Shown piece by piece: positions 62,856 to 64,000 of a stretch of DNA of 64,000 nucleotides (the stretch's first letter is position 1; each line of letters opens with the position of its first letter). The stretch comes from Apostichopus japonicus. Its lineage: Eukaryota > Echinodermata > Holothuroidea > Aspidochirotida > Stichopodidae. The position numbers and the translations under genes were made by a program. The notes under the pieces are model-generated. The model saw only the letters and a list, made by a program, of their open reading frames with translations. It did not search any database and had not been told where the DNA came from. Where the stretch lies: positions 4,170,001 to 4,234,000 of the forward strand of contig NC_092576.1 in NCBI RefSeq assembly GCF_037975245.1, given 5' to 3'.

Positions 62856-64000
62856 CTGTAAAAGAAAAGGAAGTTACGTAATTTAATTATAATATAACTC
62901 AAAATATATCTATATCAGACGAGGCAAGCAAGTCATGTGCAGTTTGCTATAAATAACATTAACTTATCATAATTAAGCATTCTCCCAGCACCCTAACAAA
63001 CAAAGGATATACCCTTGTGATAATGTGGCTACGATTCCTTTTCAATGTACTCAGTAGATTGTGACCACCCGATACACATAGAGAACACAGTTACTACTAT
63101 AAATCTTTAAGTTTTGTACCACAGTAAAATCTGGATCGTGGTATAAATCGGTAGCATGTGCTATTAGGGTTACAGTAAGAACTGAGGATATGTGTAATTC
63201 CAAAAAAATCCAGTTGTTTGGGATTTGTTGGAATTACAAATATCCTCAGTTATTACTGTAAACTTAATAGCACATGCTACCGATTTATCAGATTTGTCAG
63301 CACAATCCAGTATTTACTGTGGTACAAAACTTTAAGATTTACAAGTTACTGTAATCTCTATGTGAATCGGCTGTTGTGAGATATACTGTGGTTGATACTG
63401 TTGGAGATATCTTCTCTTAAACACGGTTAGTCTCAGTGGTATTAATAATCAACAATATCTAGATGACGCAACTGTCACAAGTGTCTGTGTGGGTGGGTGT
63501 TTAAGTTTTAACGCTTGAACGAGAACTTGTTAACACCTCGTCACAGCTAACGTGGGAGGTCCGTACCATTAACTACATATCAATAGTTCTGAATATAGCG
63601 TGACAGTTTAGGCACTATGTCTATACGCGGCATGCAAGGTTCACAGACAAGTTATTGTTTCCAAAAGAAATCACTTCCAGTAAGGCAGTGTTTCCACTTC
63701 ACAGTTTATATGTCAATTGGCTGCGGTAGGATTCTCTTGAAAGAAACATCATAATGAAACTTTGATTCTTTTTTTTTGCGTGTAAATATCTTATTATGTC
63801 AAATAAGTATTAATATTTAAATAAATTAAAAAATATATAAATGTATTCAGTGTTGATGATGAATATCAGCGAAGATGTCATGACGAAAGAAACTTCACAA
63901 AACAATTATAATTTTACTAATATCAGTAGAATTATGTATTGATAGATTGCCATTCCTATTGACTGAAATATACTGACGGTTTGCTATGATTATTTACAAG
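62856..64000. other. GPCR intron or upstream flank
   Basis: No further exon of the receptor (GPS motif with Cys and HLT/S) was recognised on the minus strand. Apart from fold-back copy D the stretch is AT-rich and featureless. Confidence 0.4.
63066..63373. mobile_element. Fold-back MITE, family FB1, copy D
   Basis: About 308 bases, the most regular copy. It begins CACCCGATACACATAGAGAA and ends TCTCTATGTGAATCGGCTG. The arms TACAGTAAGAACTGAGGATA and TATCCTCAGTTATTACTGTA, and GGTAGCATGTGCTATTA and TAATAGCACATGCTACC, are inverse complements. No coding capacity. Confidence 0.9.

Overview
The window is animal nuclear DNA. It is AT-rich, its genes are split by canonical GT-AG introns, and it is full of microsatellites, minisatellites and short non-autonomous transposons. 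Four host genes can be read exon by exon. The gene set and the repeat style (many TTAA-type and fold-back MITEs, a tRNA-Ser-headed SINE) suggest a marine invertebrate, most likely a deuterostome such as an echinoderm. The species is an inference and is not proven by the sequence.

Layout, left to right. 1-4.4 kb: no gene, one tRNA-derived SINE. 4.4-7.6 kb (+): a small CD225/dispanin (IFITM-like) two-pass membrane protein gene whose middle coding exon is not located. 7.6-15.3 kb: repeats only (reverse transcriptase relic, a hAT-type MITE with a perfect 8-bp target duplication, fold-back elements). 15.3-24.2 kb (+): a complete ten-exon long-chain acyl-CoA dehydrogenase gene (ACADL, 442 residues). 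Its introns carry an (ATT)n array, a 36-bp minisatellite, transposon insertions and a 39-bp stray copy of its own exon 9. 24.2-37.3 kb: no host gene; a MULE-type MITE with 9-bp target duplication, a minisatellite, a P-element-like transposase relic lying between a pair of 30-bp perfect inverted repeats, a TTAA MITE and a fold-back MITE. 37.3-42.1 kb (+) and 53.1-57.5 kb (+): two five-exon paralogues with identical intron phases that encode secreted ML-domain (NPC2/GM2A/MD-2 type lipid-binding) proteins. Between them lie a tRNA-like cloverleaf and a 5,066-bp transposon (46,751-51,816) with long terminal inverted repeats, AGACTGA-rich subterminal clusters and a short spliced reading frame. 57.5-64 kb (-): the seven-transmembrane half of an adhesion-type GPCR in four exons; its extracellular part lies outside the window or was not recognised.

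The host genes do not form one pathway. ACADL performs the first step of mitochondrial long-chain fatty-acid oxidation; the ML proteins probably bind extracellular or lysosomal lipids; the dispanin and the GPCR are membrane proteins. The most unusual structural points are a minisatellite in intron 4 of the first ML gene that has amplified that gene's own exon 4 / 5' splice-site junction, a frame-breaking decoy acceptor in ACADL, two fold-back families that share the terminus CACCCGATAC, and the 5-kb transposon.
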